From: Deltaproteobacteria bacterium
Lineage (GTDB): Bacteria > Desulfobacterota > Desulfomonilia > UBA1062
DNA: 64,000 nt
Assembly: GCA_018433775.1 (NCBI GenBank)
Contig: JAHDQN010000006.1
Location: 62,001 to 126,000 of the forward strand
Reading direction: 5' to 3'
The notes beneath the pieces were generated by a model. The model was given only the letters and a program-made list of their open reading frames with translations, was not told the DNA's origin and did not search any database. The first letter of the stretch is position 1. The number at the start of each line of letters is the position of its first letter. Positions 44,062 to 52,706 of this stretch are shown here, piece after piece. The translations under genes were made by a program, and so were the position numbers.

Positions 44062-46238
44062 TGGCGGAAGATATCATCAATGTCTCGGGAGAGCACTATG
44101 TCCTGGCCACCACGGCCCTGGCCGCGGAGCAGAACCGTATCGTCAAGCACGAAGACACCTTTGCGGTGTTCGACACCCACGGGGACATCCGGTCCCGGAT
44201 TTTCAGCACCCAGGGACTGTTCCACAACGGCACCCGCTACCTGTCCGAATATCAGCTTTCTTTCGAGGGAAGGAGGCCCCTTCTTCTGAGCTCGGACATC
44301 AGCCGGGACAACCATCTCATTACCATCGACCTCACCAACCCTGACCTGATCCTGGATGCAAAGCAACAGATCCAGCGGGGCTCGATCCATATCTTCCGAT
44401 CCAAATTTCTCTGGAAGGGGCGCTGCTATGAGAAGTACCGGATAAGAAACTACGATCTGGCCCCGCTGTCATTCGCCATTGCCGTGGCCATGGCCTCAGA
44501 CTTTGCGGACATCTTCGAGGTCAGGGGAATGACGAGAACCAGCAGGGGCGAGCACGGGGAGATCTTTGCAGGAGAAGGCCTGATCGACATCCCCTATATG
44601 GGTCTTGACAAGATCCTCAGACGCACGCGCATCGAGTTTTCCCGGGAGCCGGATGCGATCGGACCGGACAGGGCTGAGTTCTCCATCCGGCTCGGGAGGC
44701 ACGAGGAAATCGAGTTCGAGGCGATCGTCTCCTGCCTGGAAGAGGGGCGAGCGGCACCGAAAAAGGTGGATTCTTATGCCAGGGCCTATCAGGAGTCTGC
44801 ACGGCTTTTCCGCACGGCCAGGGGGCGTGAGAGCGTGATCCGGACCTCCAACGAGGAGTTCAACACCCTGGTGGAGCGTGCCGTCTCCGACCTGCGCATG
44901 CTGTTGAGCGAGGTGGACGGCGGCATTCTCTATCCGGACGCAGGCATTCCCTGGTTTTCAACACCCTTCGGACGGGACGGCCTCATCACGGCCTGGGAGA
45001 CCCTCTGGTTCAATCCGGACATCAGCCGGGGCGTGCTCGAGTACCTGGCATTCAACCAGGCGCGCGAGGTCGTGGAAGAACAGGACGCCGAGCCCGGCAA
45101 GATCCTCCACGAGGTGCGCATGGGCGAGATGACCAACACCGGTGAGCTCCCCTTTTCGAAGTATTACGGCAGCGCGGATGCAACGCCTTTCTTCATCATG
45201 CTGGCGGGCGACTATCTTCTCCGGACGGGAGACACGGAGTTCATCGAGATGCTCTGGCCCCGGATCAGGCAGGCACTTGTCTGGATCGACGAGTACGGCG
45301 ACAGGGACGGCGATGGATTCGTGGAGTATGAACGCATGAGTGCTCACGGCCTTAAGAACCAGGTGTGGAAAGACTCCTTCGATTCCATGTTCCATGAAGA
45401 CGGCAGCCTTGCCGAGGCCCCCATCGCGGCTTGCGAGGTGCAGGCGTACGTGTTTGCCGCCAGGAAACAGGCGGCCTTTATCGGGAAGCGGCTGGGCCTT
45501 GAGAAGATAGCAGACGATCTCCTGGCGCAGGCGGAGGATCTTCAGAAGCGCTTCGAGCTCGTCTTCTGGGACGACAGGCTCCCGGGCTACGTTCTGGCGC
45601 TTGACCGGGAGAAGAGGCCCTGCCGGGTGAGGGCCTCGAACATGGGGCACTGCCTCTTTGCCGGCATCTCTTCCCCCGACCGGGCCAGAATCGTCACCGA
45701 AGCCCTCCTGGACAGCTCGTTCTTCAGCGGGTGGGGCGTGAGAACCCTGGCCAGGGGACAGCCCCGCTACAACCCCATGTCTTACCACAACGGTTCCATC
45801 TGGCCGCACGACAATGCCATCGTCGCGGACGGCATGGCGCGCTACGGCTGGAAGGAGGAGGCCGGACGGATTCTCGAGGCCATGTTCCACATGAGCCGGT
45901 TCACGGAGCTGGGCAGGCTGCCCGAGCTCTTCTGCGGCTTCGAGCGCAGGCCCGATCAGGGGCCGACGCTCTACCCCGTTGCCTGTTCGCCTCAGGCGTG
46001 GGCCGCGGCGAGCGTCTTTTCCCTGCTGAGGTCCTGCCTGGGGCTCACCATCCGGGCAACCACACAGGAGGTCCACTTCAGCAGGCCGTATCTGCCGGAA
46101 TTCCTGGATGCCGTCCACATCCAAAACCTCACGGTAGGCGACGGGACGATCGATTTTTCAGCCATACGGCATCACAATGATGTGAGCATCCAGGTGACGG
46201 AAAGGAAAGGAGCACTGTCGGTCTCGATCGACAAGTGA
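44061..46238 (+). CDS. Amylo-alpha-1,6-glucosidase / glycogen debranching-type enzyme
   Basis: A 725-residue (alpha/alpha)6-barrel glycoside hydrolase. The N-terminal beta domain (GDE_N-like) covers about 1-230. The catalytic barrel has GGILYPDAGIPWFSTPFGRDGLITAWETLWF, then KNQVWKDSFDSMFHEDGSLAEAPIAACEVQAYVFAA and YNPMSYHNGSIWPHDNAIVADGMARYGW. The latter holds the likely acid/base residues. It removes alpha-1,6 branches or acts on alpha-glucosides and is often next to glycosyltransferases in osmolyte or glycogen pathways. It is the last gene of this operon. Confidence 0.85.
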   Translation: MAEDIINVSGEHYVLATTALAAEQNRIVKHEDTFAVFDTHGDIRSRIFSTQGLFHNGTRYLSEYQLSFEGRRPLLLSSDISRDNHLITIDLTNPDLILDAKQQIQRGSIHIFRSKFLWKGRCYEKYRIRNYDLAPLSFAIAVAMASDFADIFEVRGMTRTSRGEHGEIFAGEGLIDIPYMGLDKILRRTRIEFSREPDAIGPDRAEFSIRLGRHEEIEFEAIVSCLEEGRAAPKKVDSYARAYQESARLFRTARGRESVIRTSNEEFNTLVERAVSDLRMLLSEVDGGILYPDAGIPWFSTPFGRDGLITAWETLWFNPDISRGVLEYLAFNQAREVVEEQDAEPGKILHEVRMGEMTNTGELPFSKYYGSADATPFFIMLAGDYLLRTGDTEFIEMLWPRIRQALVWIDEYGDRDGDGFVEYERMSAHGLKNQVWKDSFDSMFHEDGSLAEAPIAACEVQAYVFAARKQAAFIGKRLGLEKIADDLLAQAEDLQKRFELVFWDDRLPGYVLALDREKRPCRVRASNMGHCLFAGISSPDRARIVTEALLDSSFFSGWGVRTLARGQPRYNPMSYHNGSIWPHDNAIVADGMARYGWKEEAGRILEAMFHMSRFTELGRLPELFCGFERRPDQGPTLYPVACSPQAWAAASVFSLLRSCLGLTIRATTQEVHFSRPYLPEFLDAVHIQNLTVGDGTIDFSAIRHHNDVSIQVTERKGALSVSIDK

Positions 46239-46351
46239 CATACTTGAGCTGTCGGCGCATTCCCGGTGCGGGACTGCCGCTGCATCGTGGCGCCGGTCAA
46301 ACCCTCTCCCGGCGCCGGGGCGTCACCCGTCGTAGGGGAGCAGTACGGAGG

Positions 46352-47470
46352 CTACATCCAGCCTCTGCTCAGGCGGTCCTGGAGCTGGCCGCTGACGAAG
46401 CCCTTCCACTCGCTTTTGACGACCTCGGTTGCGTCTGCGGACGTGTAATGCCCTTTGAGCAGCTTGTAGCCGGTCTCGAGCATGGTGTTGGAAAACGGGT
46501 TGTCCCCCAGCCCCAGCTCGGTCCCTTGGATCATCGCCTTGTCGATCTCGTGTATGATGGCTTGGTGGTCGCCGGGGCCGCCGTTTTTCAGCGTGCCGAC
46601 CAGGCGCTGAGGCTCGAGTGTCCCGAAGAGATTGCCCGTGAAATCCTCCATTCTCTCCGTGTACCCGGCCATGAGCTCGATGTTTCGCGCATATGAGGGC
46701 AGGGCATTTTTGAGCAGCTTCTTTGTGATGTTTTTGACCGTATTGCGGGCCACCTTACGCGCATGGTCCAGGCCCGACTCCATGATGCCTTCCTGCAGGG
46801 TTGAGGTCTCACAGGCAAGGGGTTCGGGAGGCCGCACCATGCTCGGCCGCACCACCTCCGGAGCCCCTGTTCCCAGGATCGGGGCCGTTGCGGTATCCCA
46901 GCCCGTCTCCAGCGGCACACCCTCGACCGGGCCCATGCCCGGATCCGACGGCATCACGGCAGGGTTGGACGGCACGCCGAAGAAGGCCGTGCCCTGGCCT
47001 TGGCCGGGCACGCTGAACACGTCGTCCAGGCTCTCCGCCATCTCGCGGTCCCTGCCGTCCCAGAACGTGCGCAGGCGGTCGGCGGAGATGATCCGCTGCT
47101 GGCGCTGCTCTTCGGCAAGCCTCTGCTGCTCGGCCTCGGCCATTGCCCGTGCCGCCTCGGCCTCGGCTGCATCAGCGGCATTCATGGCATCGAGGATGCT
47201 CAGGACCATGAGCCCGGTGGAGAGGGCGTTCATGGCGGCCATGTTCGATGAGGAGGGCCGGCTGGCCGTTGGCCTTGCCTTGGGGGGCGTGATTTTCTTC
47301 ACATAAGTGGGCGGCCGGCTGGGATAGTAGGTCGGCTGCGGGATGGAGCGGTCGATCGTCTGGTTGGTGAGGGTTTCGAGTTGACCGATCGCGCTCTCGG
47401 CCGGGGCCGCAGACGGGGCCGCGATGAAGAGCACGGCGGCGATAACTGCTGCAAGACGGGCACATGTCAT
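46352..47470 (-). CDS. Exported protein of unknown function
   Basis: A 372-residue precursor with signal peptide MTCARLAAVIAAVLFIAAPSAAPA. The middle part is rich in Ala, Glu and Gln (DAAEAEAARAMAEAEQQRLAEE) and coiled-coil-like. The C-terminal 150 residues are a separate, helical domain (DHARKVARNTVKNITKKLLKNALPSYARNIELMAGYTERMEDF). AAAGGAG precedes ATG 47470. It is the last of four genes in a leftward operon with a TPR protein and two related lipoproteins. I recognise no family. Confidence 0.65.
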   Translation of the reverse strand: MTCARLAAVIAAVLFIAAPSAAPAESAIGQLETLTNQTIDRSIPQPTYYPSRPPTYVKKITPPKARPTASRPSSSNMAAMNALSTGLMVLSILDAMNAADAAEAEAARAMAEAEQQRLAEEQRQQRIISADRLRTFWDGRDREMAESLDDVFSVPGQGQGTAFFGVPSNPAVMPSDPGMGPVEGVPLETGWDTATAPILGTGAPEVVRPSMVRPPEPLACETSTLQEGIMESGLDHARKVARNTVKNITKKLLKNALPSYARNIELMAGYTERMEDFTGNLFGTLEPQRLVGTLKNGGPGDHQAIIHEIDKAMIQGTELGLGDNPFSNTMLETGYKLLKGHYTSADATEVVKSEWKGFVSGQLQDRLSRGWM

Positions 47471-47506
47471 AACGCTTTCTCCTTTCACGGGCTGCTCGGG
47501 GTGCGT

Positions 47507-49087
47507 CTAGTGCGCCCGGAGCTTTCCGAGCTCTTCCATGGCGGCCTTCTTGAACAGAGGGTCAGCCGCTGCCTTTTCGAAATCCTTTGCCGCGTCGTCC
47601 GTGCGGCTTAAGCCTGCGAGGCACCTGCCCCGGGCAAGGTGTGCCTCTGAGTCTCCGGGGGCCAGCTCCAGGGCCTGGTCGAGCACCTTGAGGCCCTCAT
47701 CCAGGCGGCCATTTCCGGCCAGCGCGGACCCGTAGGTGACATAGGCCCAGGGCTGACCGGGATCGAGCTTCAAGCCTTTGCGGCTGTCGGAAAGGGCGTC
47801 TTCGGTCCTGCCCTTGAGGAGACTGATGTTCGCCCTCACGAGCAGGGCCGTGACCTCGTCGGGCTCGAGGGTGAGTGCATTGGTGCTGTCTTCGAGTGCT
47901 GCATCGAGCGAGCCTTCTTTCAGGTGCGCGAACGCGCGCAACGCGTATGCCGTGCCCGAGAGCGTGGCCGTGAGCGACGCGGTGCAGTCGTCGGCCGCCT
48001 GGCGGTACCTGCCCAGCATGATGCAGGTCATTGCCCTGTCGAGCAGGACACCCGCATCCCGGGGGGCGAGCTTCACCGCCTGATCGTATGCCTCGAGCGC
48101 CCGTTCGAGCTCTCCCTTCTCGCGGAAGGTCCTGCCGGCGAAGCGGTGGAAGTCCGGGTTGCCGGGGTCGATTTCGATGCCGCCGGCTGCGTACTGGCCC
48201 AGGGCCTCGAAGTCGCCCAGCGCAATCGATGCCTGGCAGGCGGTGAGGAAGGGCCGGGTGTCGCGGGAGCCCAGCGTGATGGCCGTGTAGGCGTCCCTGG
48301 CCGCGGCTTCCCACTGGCCGCCGCGGGAGAGCACCTCTGCCCGGGCGATGTAGGGAGCGATCGCCTCGGGGCTGAGCCTGACGGCTGCGGTAAAGTCCTT
48401 TGCCGCATCGGCGAGCGCTCCCGAGCCGGCATATGCCCTGCCCCGGTGGTAGAAGGCCTCGGCCGATTCCCCGTCCAGCGATATGCTCTTATCCAGATCC
48501 GCCATCGCCTCCTGCCACATTCCTTTCTCGACATGGGCACGTCCACGGTTCAGCCATGCGGCCGGATCGTCCGGATTGAGGGCGAGGGCTTTCGAGAACG
48601 TCGCAGCAGTGTTGTCCCAGTCGCGCATCTCGCGGCAGGCGATCCCCTGGACGATCAGGGCGTCGTAGAGTTCCGGGTCGATCTCCAATGCGCGACGGGC
48701 ATCGGAGAGGGCTTGCCGCCAGCCGCCTCTGAACGAGTGGATCCAGGCGCGCTCGAGGAGTATGCGAGCGTCGCCGGGGAAACGCTTGACGGCTTCGTCG
48801 GCCTGTTTCAATGCCGCATCGTTTTCCCCCAGCATGCGCATGGCCCGGAGCAGGTACGCCAGGGGGCCGGGGTTGGTTGCATCCTTTCCGGCAGCCTCCG
48901 ATGCCGCAGCCAGGAGCTCGAGCCACCTGCCTTCGTGCGCCAGCGAGGCAAGGCAGCATTCAACTTCCTGAGCCGGGCCCTGAGCGGAGGGCCCGCGGGC
49001 CCCCGCCGGCTCTTCGGCCGTGACTCTCCCCGGCACGGAGAGCACGGTGACAAGACCCAGGATCAGGGCAGCGGCTGTTTTGCGCAT
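47507..49087 (-). CDS. Exported TPR-repeat protein
   Basis: A 526-residue precursor. The signal is MRKTAAALILGLVTVLSVPGRVTA. From residue 45 on come about 13 TPR units (34 residues each, such as PEAIAPYIARAEVLSRGGQWEAAARDAYTAI and DAGVLLDRAMTCIMLGRYRQAADDCTASL). TPR scaffolds bind partner proteins, here probably the exported proteins of this operon. It begins 12 bp after the lipoprotein gene at 49100-50443. Confidence 0.82.
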   Translation of the reverse strand: MRKTAAALILGLVTVLSVPGRVTAEEPAGARGPSAQGPAQEVECCLASLAHEGRWLELLAAASEAAGKDATNPGPLAYLLRAMRMLGENDAALKQADEAVKRFPGDARILLERAWIHSFRGGWRQALSDARRALEIDPELYDALIVQGIACREMRDWDNTAATFSKALALNPDDPAAWLNRGRAHVEKGMWQEAMADLDKSISLDGESAEAFYHRGRAYAGSGALADAAKDFTAAVRLSPEAIAPYIARAEVLSRGGQWEAAARDAYTAITLGSRDTRPFLTACQASIALGDFEALGQYAAGGIEIDPGNPDFHRFAGRTFREKGELERALEAYDQAVKLAPRDAGVLLDRAMTCIMLGRYRQAADDCTASLTATLSGTAYALRAFAHLKEGSLDAALEDSTNALTLEPDEVTALLVRANISLLKGRTEDALSDSRKGLKLDPGQPWAYVTYGSALAGNGRLDEGLKVLDQALELAPGDSEAHLARGRCLAGLSRTDDAAKDFEKAAADPLFKKAAMEELGKLRAH

Positions 49088-49099
49088 GGCATGCCTCCT

Positions 49100-50443
49100 C
49101 TATTTGCCGGTGGCTCTCGCCGCCGCTTCCTGCTTGACGGCGGCCAGGACTGGCTTCAAGACCTCGATGCGCTGGCGGCAGAGGATGGAGAGCTCCCGCT
49201 CGGGAAGGGGGTCGCCTTCACCCTTTTCCACCATGGCCTGGGCCCGGTCTTTGGCGCGCTCGGAGGTTTCGTTCAGCTCCAGGATCGCCTTCTCGATCCG
49301 GGTCGCCAGGTCGAGCAGGGCATCGCGGCCCTCCAGCTTCAGCAGTTTCTCCAGAGAGCGGTTCTTGGCCTCGAGCAGGACGCCGTTGCTCCAGCGCAGG
49401 TTGTCCATCCGGTCGGGGCCGGAGAGATCCGGGGTGTCGACGAAGTCCTTCAACGGCGGCTCCTCGATTACGCGCGCGATCACCCGGGCGGGCGCCCCGC
49501 CTTCGATGAGCGTGCTCACGGCCGTGAGCCTGCCGGTGTTCCGCAGATATCCGTTCACCGGGACCCATGTGCCGCTCTCGCTGCGCCGGGCCACGACCAG
49601 CCGGGCATAGGGCTTCGAGTCGCGCTCCGGCTTCTCGTGAAAGAGCGCGGCGGCAAACGACATCGCCTTTCCGCTCTCCGGAGAGACGACCGGGGCCAGG
49701 AAGCTCCAGCACCTCTGCCCGTCGATGGAGAGTTCCTGCGGGCGCGACTGCCTGGCAAGAAAGGCCGCCTCCAGCGAGGCGACATCGATCGAGCGCAGGT
49801 TCCTGACGATCGCCTCGATCATGATGTCGGCGTTATAGGTCATGTACTTGTCTCCCACGGCATACGGGTCACCGGACAGCGGGATGCCCAGGAGGACCGT
49901 GTCGCGGGGCAGGTCCGCCTCTCCCGGTACCGGGAGGCTACCCAGCGGGGTGAAGAGGGTAACCCACATCGCAAGCTCGGTATCGAAATGTACCTTTGAG
50001 TCCACCAGGTTGTCTCCGATGGCGTTACGGACGTCCGTCGCCACCTCGTGGCTCGTGACGATCTTCCCGGTAAACGGAACGATGCCCAACGTGAAAGCCG
50101 ACAGCATTACCGGAAGATCCATTCCGCTGTTATCCTCCCTGATACCGGCCCTTACCGTTATCGGCAGAGCCGTCAGGCCGTCGGTGAACAGCCCGGGGTA
50201 GAGCGCCTTGGCCCGCTCCTGCAGCCGGCCGGCGGTGAGACGGTACTTCTCCATTGCAGGCGGGATTTCCTTGTCATGGACATCGGTGTAGCCCACGATG
50301 CAGAACCGGGCCTGGCCGAGCTCGAGCCCGGGGTCGCCCGAGGGCTTCAGGGTGCTTGTCACCCGCTGTGAGACGCACCCGCTCATGAGCAGGCATACCG
50401 TAATCACTCCCCACCATCTCAAAGATGCCCGGTACGTATTCAT
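49100..50443 (-). CDS. Lipoprotein of unknown function, paralogue of 50543-51838
   Basis: A 447-residue precursor with lipobox MSGC (Cys23). The mature start VSQRVTSTLKPSGDPGLELG resembles that of its neighbour (VRYTSTLKPSGDQSLQYD). The C-terminal part LRWSNGVLLEAKNRSLEKLL and RIEKAILELNETSERAKDRAQAMVEKGEGD is nearly the same in both. Central regions differ. It is 99 bp after the first lipoprotein gene. The repeated C-terminal helical part could contact the TPR protein. Confidence 0.75.
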   Translation of the reverse strand: MNTYRASLRWWGVITVCLLMSGCVSQRVTSTLKPSGDPGLELGQARFCIVGYTDVHDKEIPPAMEKYRLTAGRLQERAKALYPGLFTDGLTALPITVRAGIREDNSGMDLPVMLSAFTLGIVPFTGKIVTSHEVATDVRNAIGDNLVDSKVHFDTELAMWVTLFTPLGSLPVPGEADLPRDTVLLGIPLSGDPYAVGDKYMTYNADIMIEAIVRNLRSIDVASLEAAFLARQSRPQELSIDGQRCWSFLAPVVSPESGKAMSFAAALFHEKPERDSKPYARLVVARRSESGTWVPVNGYLRNTGRLTAVSTLIEGGAPARVIARVIEEPPLKDFVDTPDLSGPDRMDNLRWSNGVLLEAKNRSLEKLLKLEGRDALLDLATRIEKAILELNETSERAKDRAQAMVEKGEGDPLPERELSILCRQRIEVLKPVLAAVKQEAAARATGK

Positions 50444-50542
50444 CGTGGATCCTCCTGTTTTTTCATGATGCTGAATGTTCGTTCCAGCCGCCTGTCCCGG
50501 CCCGGCCGGGGTCGTTTGTGACGAATTGTCTTCTCCTGTTCC

Positions 50543-51838
50543 CTATTTCTCGCTTGCGGCATACTTCACGGCCGCCAGGATGTGCTTCAGGATCTCTATC
50601 CGCTGGCGGCACAGGACCGAGAGCTCGCGGTCGGGCGCAGGGTCGCCTTCACCCTTTTCCACCATTGCCTGGGCGCGGTCCTTGGCCTGCTCGGCAAGCG
50701 AGCTCAAACCCAGGATCGACTTCTCGATACGGGTGGCCAGGTCGAGCAGGGTGTCGCGGTTCTCCTCGCGGAGCACATTCTCCAGCGAGCGGTTCTTGGC
50801 CTCGAGCAGGACATCGTTGCTCCAGCGTAGAATCTCGGCGCGGTCGCTTCCCGAGAGGTCCGGGGTGTCGATAAAATCTTCCAGGGGCGGCATATCGGGC
50901 GTACGCACCACCGCCCTGACCGGGACGTTGTTCTCGATCAGGGCGCTCGCCTGGGTGAGCGTGCGGGCGCTGCGCAGATAGCTTCTCACCGGCTGCCAGC
51001 GTCCCGACTCATCCAGGCGGGCTACAACCGCCCGGTCGACGGGTTTCTCATCCTGCGCGGGGTAATTCTCATAGATCAGCACCATGGCGGTATCGGCAGG
51101 TTTCCCCTTGACGAATGAGGACAGGGTGAGGAGGCCCCGGTATCGCCTGCCGTCGAGCGTGATCTCCTGCAGGCGGGATTGGCGCTCCCGGTAGGCGGAC
51201 TCGAGCTGTTCCCGGTCCGCCGACCGTATTGACTGCGCAACGATATCGGCGATGCACTCGGCTGCGTATACGTTGGTCTTGTCGAGGATGACGCCCAGGT
51301 ATCCGGCACCCGGCTCCCAGAACGAGTCCCTCGGCAGATCGGACGGGCCGGGAACCGGCAGGAGACCCCATGGGAAAGCAGAGGCCCACATGACCGCATG
51401 GATCTCGAAGCCGGTCTCCTTTTCCCAGAGTGCCTCTCCCTGTGAATTCATGATGATTGTCCGCACGGTATAGAAATGCTTTTTCGCGCCGGGTATGGGT
51501 ATGATTCCCAGGGTGCAGAATCCCGTGATGAACGCCGATACCTCGTACGAGGCACCATTGTACGAACTCGTGATATCGACCTGGACCGGAAGCCCTGTCC
51601 AGCTCTCCGTGAAAACCTTCGGGTAGAGCGCCCTGGCCTTCTGGTCGACGGTCTCGGAGAGCCACTTCGATGACTCGCCGCCGAAGCCCAGGATGGCGAA
51701 GCGCAAGTCGTCGTACTGCAGGGACTGGTCTCCCGAAGGCTTCAGGGTGCTGGTATAGCGCACTGCGCTGCAGCCGCTCAGAACCAGGGCTGCCAGGACC
51801 ACTGCCAGGGTTGTTGCCAACGCCGGGAGCTTTTTCAT
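50543..51838 (-). CDS. Lipoprotein of unknown function, first gene of the operon
   Basis: A 431-residue precursor with lipobox LSGC (Cys23). The structure follows that of the paralogue at 49100-50443, but residues 80-260 differ: YEVSAFITGFCTLGIIPIPG, HAVMWASAFPWGLLPVPG. ATG 51838 is chosen since the earlier start would add 25 residues before the signal. GGGAG lies 11 bases upstream. The promoter should be in the 400-bp gap that also holds repeat copy D. Confidence 0.75.
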   Translation of the reverse strand: MKKLPALATTLAVVLAALVLSGCSAVRYTSTLKPSGDQSLQYDDLRFAILGFGGESSKWLSETVDQKARALYPKVFTESWTGLPVQVDITSSYNGASYEVSAFITGFCTLGIIPIPGAKKHFYTVRTIIMNSQGEALWEKETGFEIHAVMWASAFPWGLLPVPGPSDLPRDSFWEPGAGYLGVILDKTNVYAAECIADIVAQSIRSADREQLESAYRERQSRLQEITLDGRRYRGLLTLSSFVKGKPADTAMVLIYENYPAQDEKPVDRAVVARLDESGRWQPVRSYLRSARTLTQASALIENNVPVRAVVRTPDMPPLEDFIDTPDLSGSDRAEILRWSNDVLLEAKNRSLENVLREENRDTLLDLATRIEKSILGLSSLAEQAKDRAQAMVEKGEGDPAPDRELSVLCRQRIEILKHILAAVKYAASEK

Positions 51839-52242
51839 GACCGTCGATTCTCCCTTTTGATAGAAATTTTCCTCATCACGAACCCAGGCTTTTAAAAACC
51901 CCTTTCGAAACAAGGGGTCAACGGCCTTGGTCTCCCTCTATATCGGCTGTTGGCTGCCGGATGATTATATGCTCTATTTCTCGCAAGTGAATCTTCCTTC
52001 GTATCCGCTTCTCAAGGGCCTGGAAGGAAGGGTCACATTCCCCTTAAAATTGCGGTTTCAATAGGGTCCAGGGCTTGCCCTGAAAGGTCCATGCCATTGA
52101 TTTATATTTTCTGAGGATTGTCGAATGTGATACCGGGGGACCCGTCGTGCTCGGGAAGAGGGGATGGCAGGCAAAGTCGCCGTGCCCGGAAATCTGAACC
52201 GGATCGTGCCCTTGAGGTTCTTCTGGAATCCCGGTTGGCTTA
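51839..52242. other. Intergenic region, 404 bp
   Basis: Contains dispersed repeat copy D (52030-52101) and a small hairpin ACCCCTTTCGAAACAAGGGGT at about 51895-51915. The rest shows no gene. The channel remnant at 52243 borders its right side. Confidence 0.4.
52030..52101 (+). repeat. Dispersed intergenic repeat, copy D
   Basis: GGGTCACATTCCCC, then TTCAATAGGGTCCAGGGCTT, GCCCTGAAAGGTCCATGCCA and TTGAT. The AGGGCTTGCCCT part is a perfect small hairpin. It lies directly downstream of the channel remnant (minus strand). Confidence 0.7.
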
Positions 52243-52599
52243 TGCGGCTGCGGGCACCGTGTGCCCGATTTGCGCCATGGATCCGTTGCAGCGTTCTTTC
52301 CTGCAGATCGCGTCGCCGTAGTCCTGCAATCCTTCCCCGCCGGGCCGGGCCCGCTCGAAGGCCAGCATGCCCGCGGCCCCCGCAAAGACGACCACCAGGG
52401 TGGAGAAGAGCACATAGCCGAACCCCTTGCTTCCCATGAAGATCCTGAGCTCGTTCATGGAACGGTTGACGGAGCTGACAACCCTGATGAGGGTCAGTCC
52501 CCGCATGGTGCGCGCCAGCCTCAGGAACCGGAAGGTCCGGGCGAACCGGAAGATTCTGACCCAGCCGCTCGGTTTCAGAGGCCTGGCTCAGCTTCTTGT
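52243..52599 (-). pseudogene. Remnant of a voltage-gated ion (K+) channel gene
   Basis: The open frame from after a TGA at about 52597 reads a typical S4 helix with an Arg at every third place (RIFRFARTFRFLRLARTM), the S4-S5 linker (RVVSSVNRSMNELRIF) and S5 (GYVLFSTLVVVFAGAAGMLAFE). The next residues should be the pore and S6, but the text turns into unrelated sequence (DAICRKERC) and stops. S1-S3 are also missing. It is therefore a broken gene with both ends lost. Confidence 0.65.
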
Positions 52600-52706
52600 C
52601 CGGGGCTTCCTCCGTCATTTTTCATCAGGGCTCCTTATAAGAGAATATGAGTAAGGTGCCGCAAGCCATTCTGCAAGTCCGCCCTGGAGACCGCGGGCGG
52701 GAATCC

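Noticed and set aside
52058-52618. A 186-residue frame on the minus strand
   Set aside because: It is the wrong frame of the channel remnant; the S4/S5 text is in the other frame.
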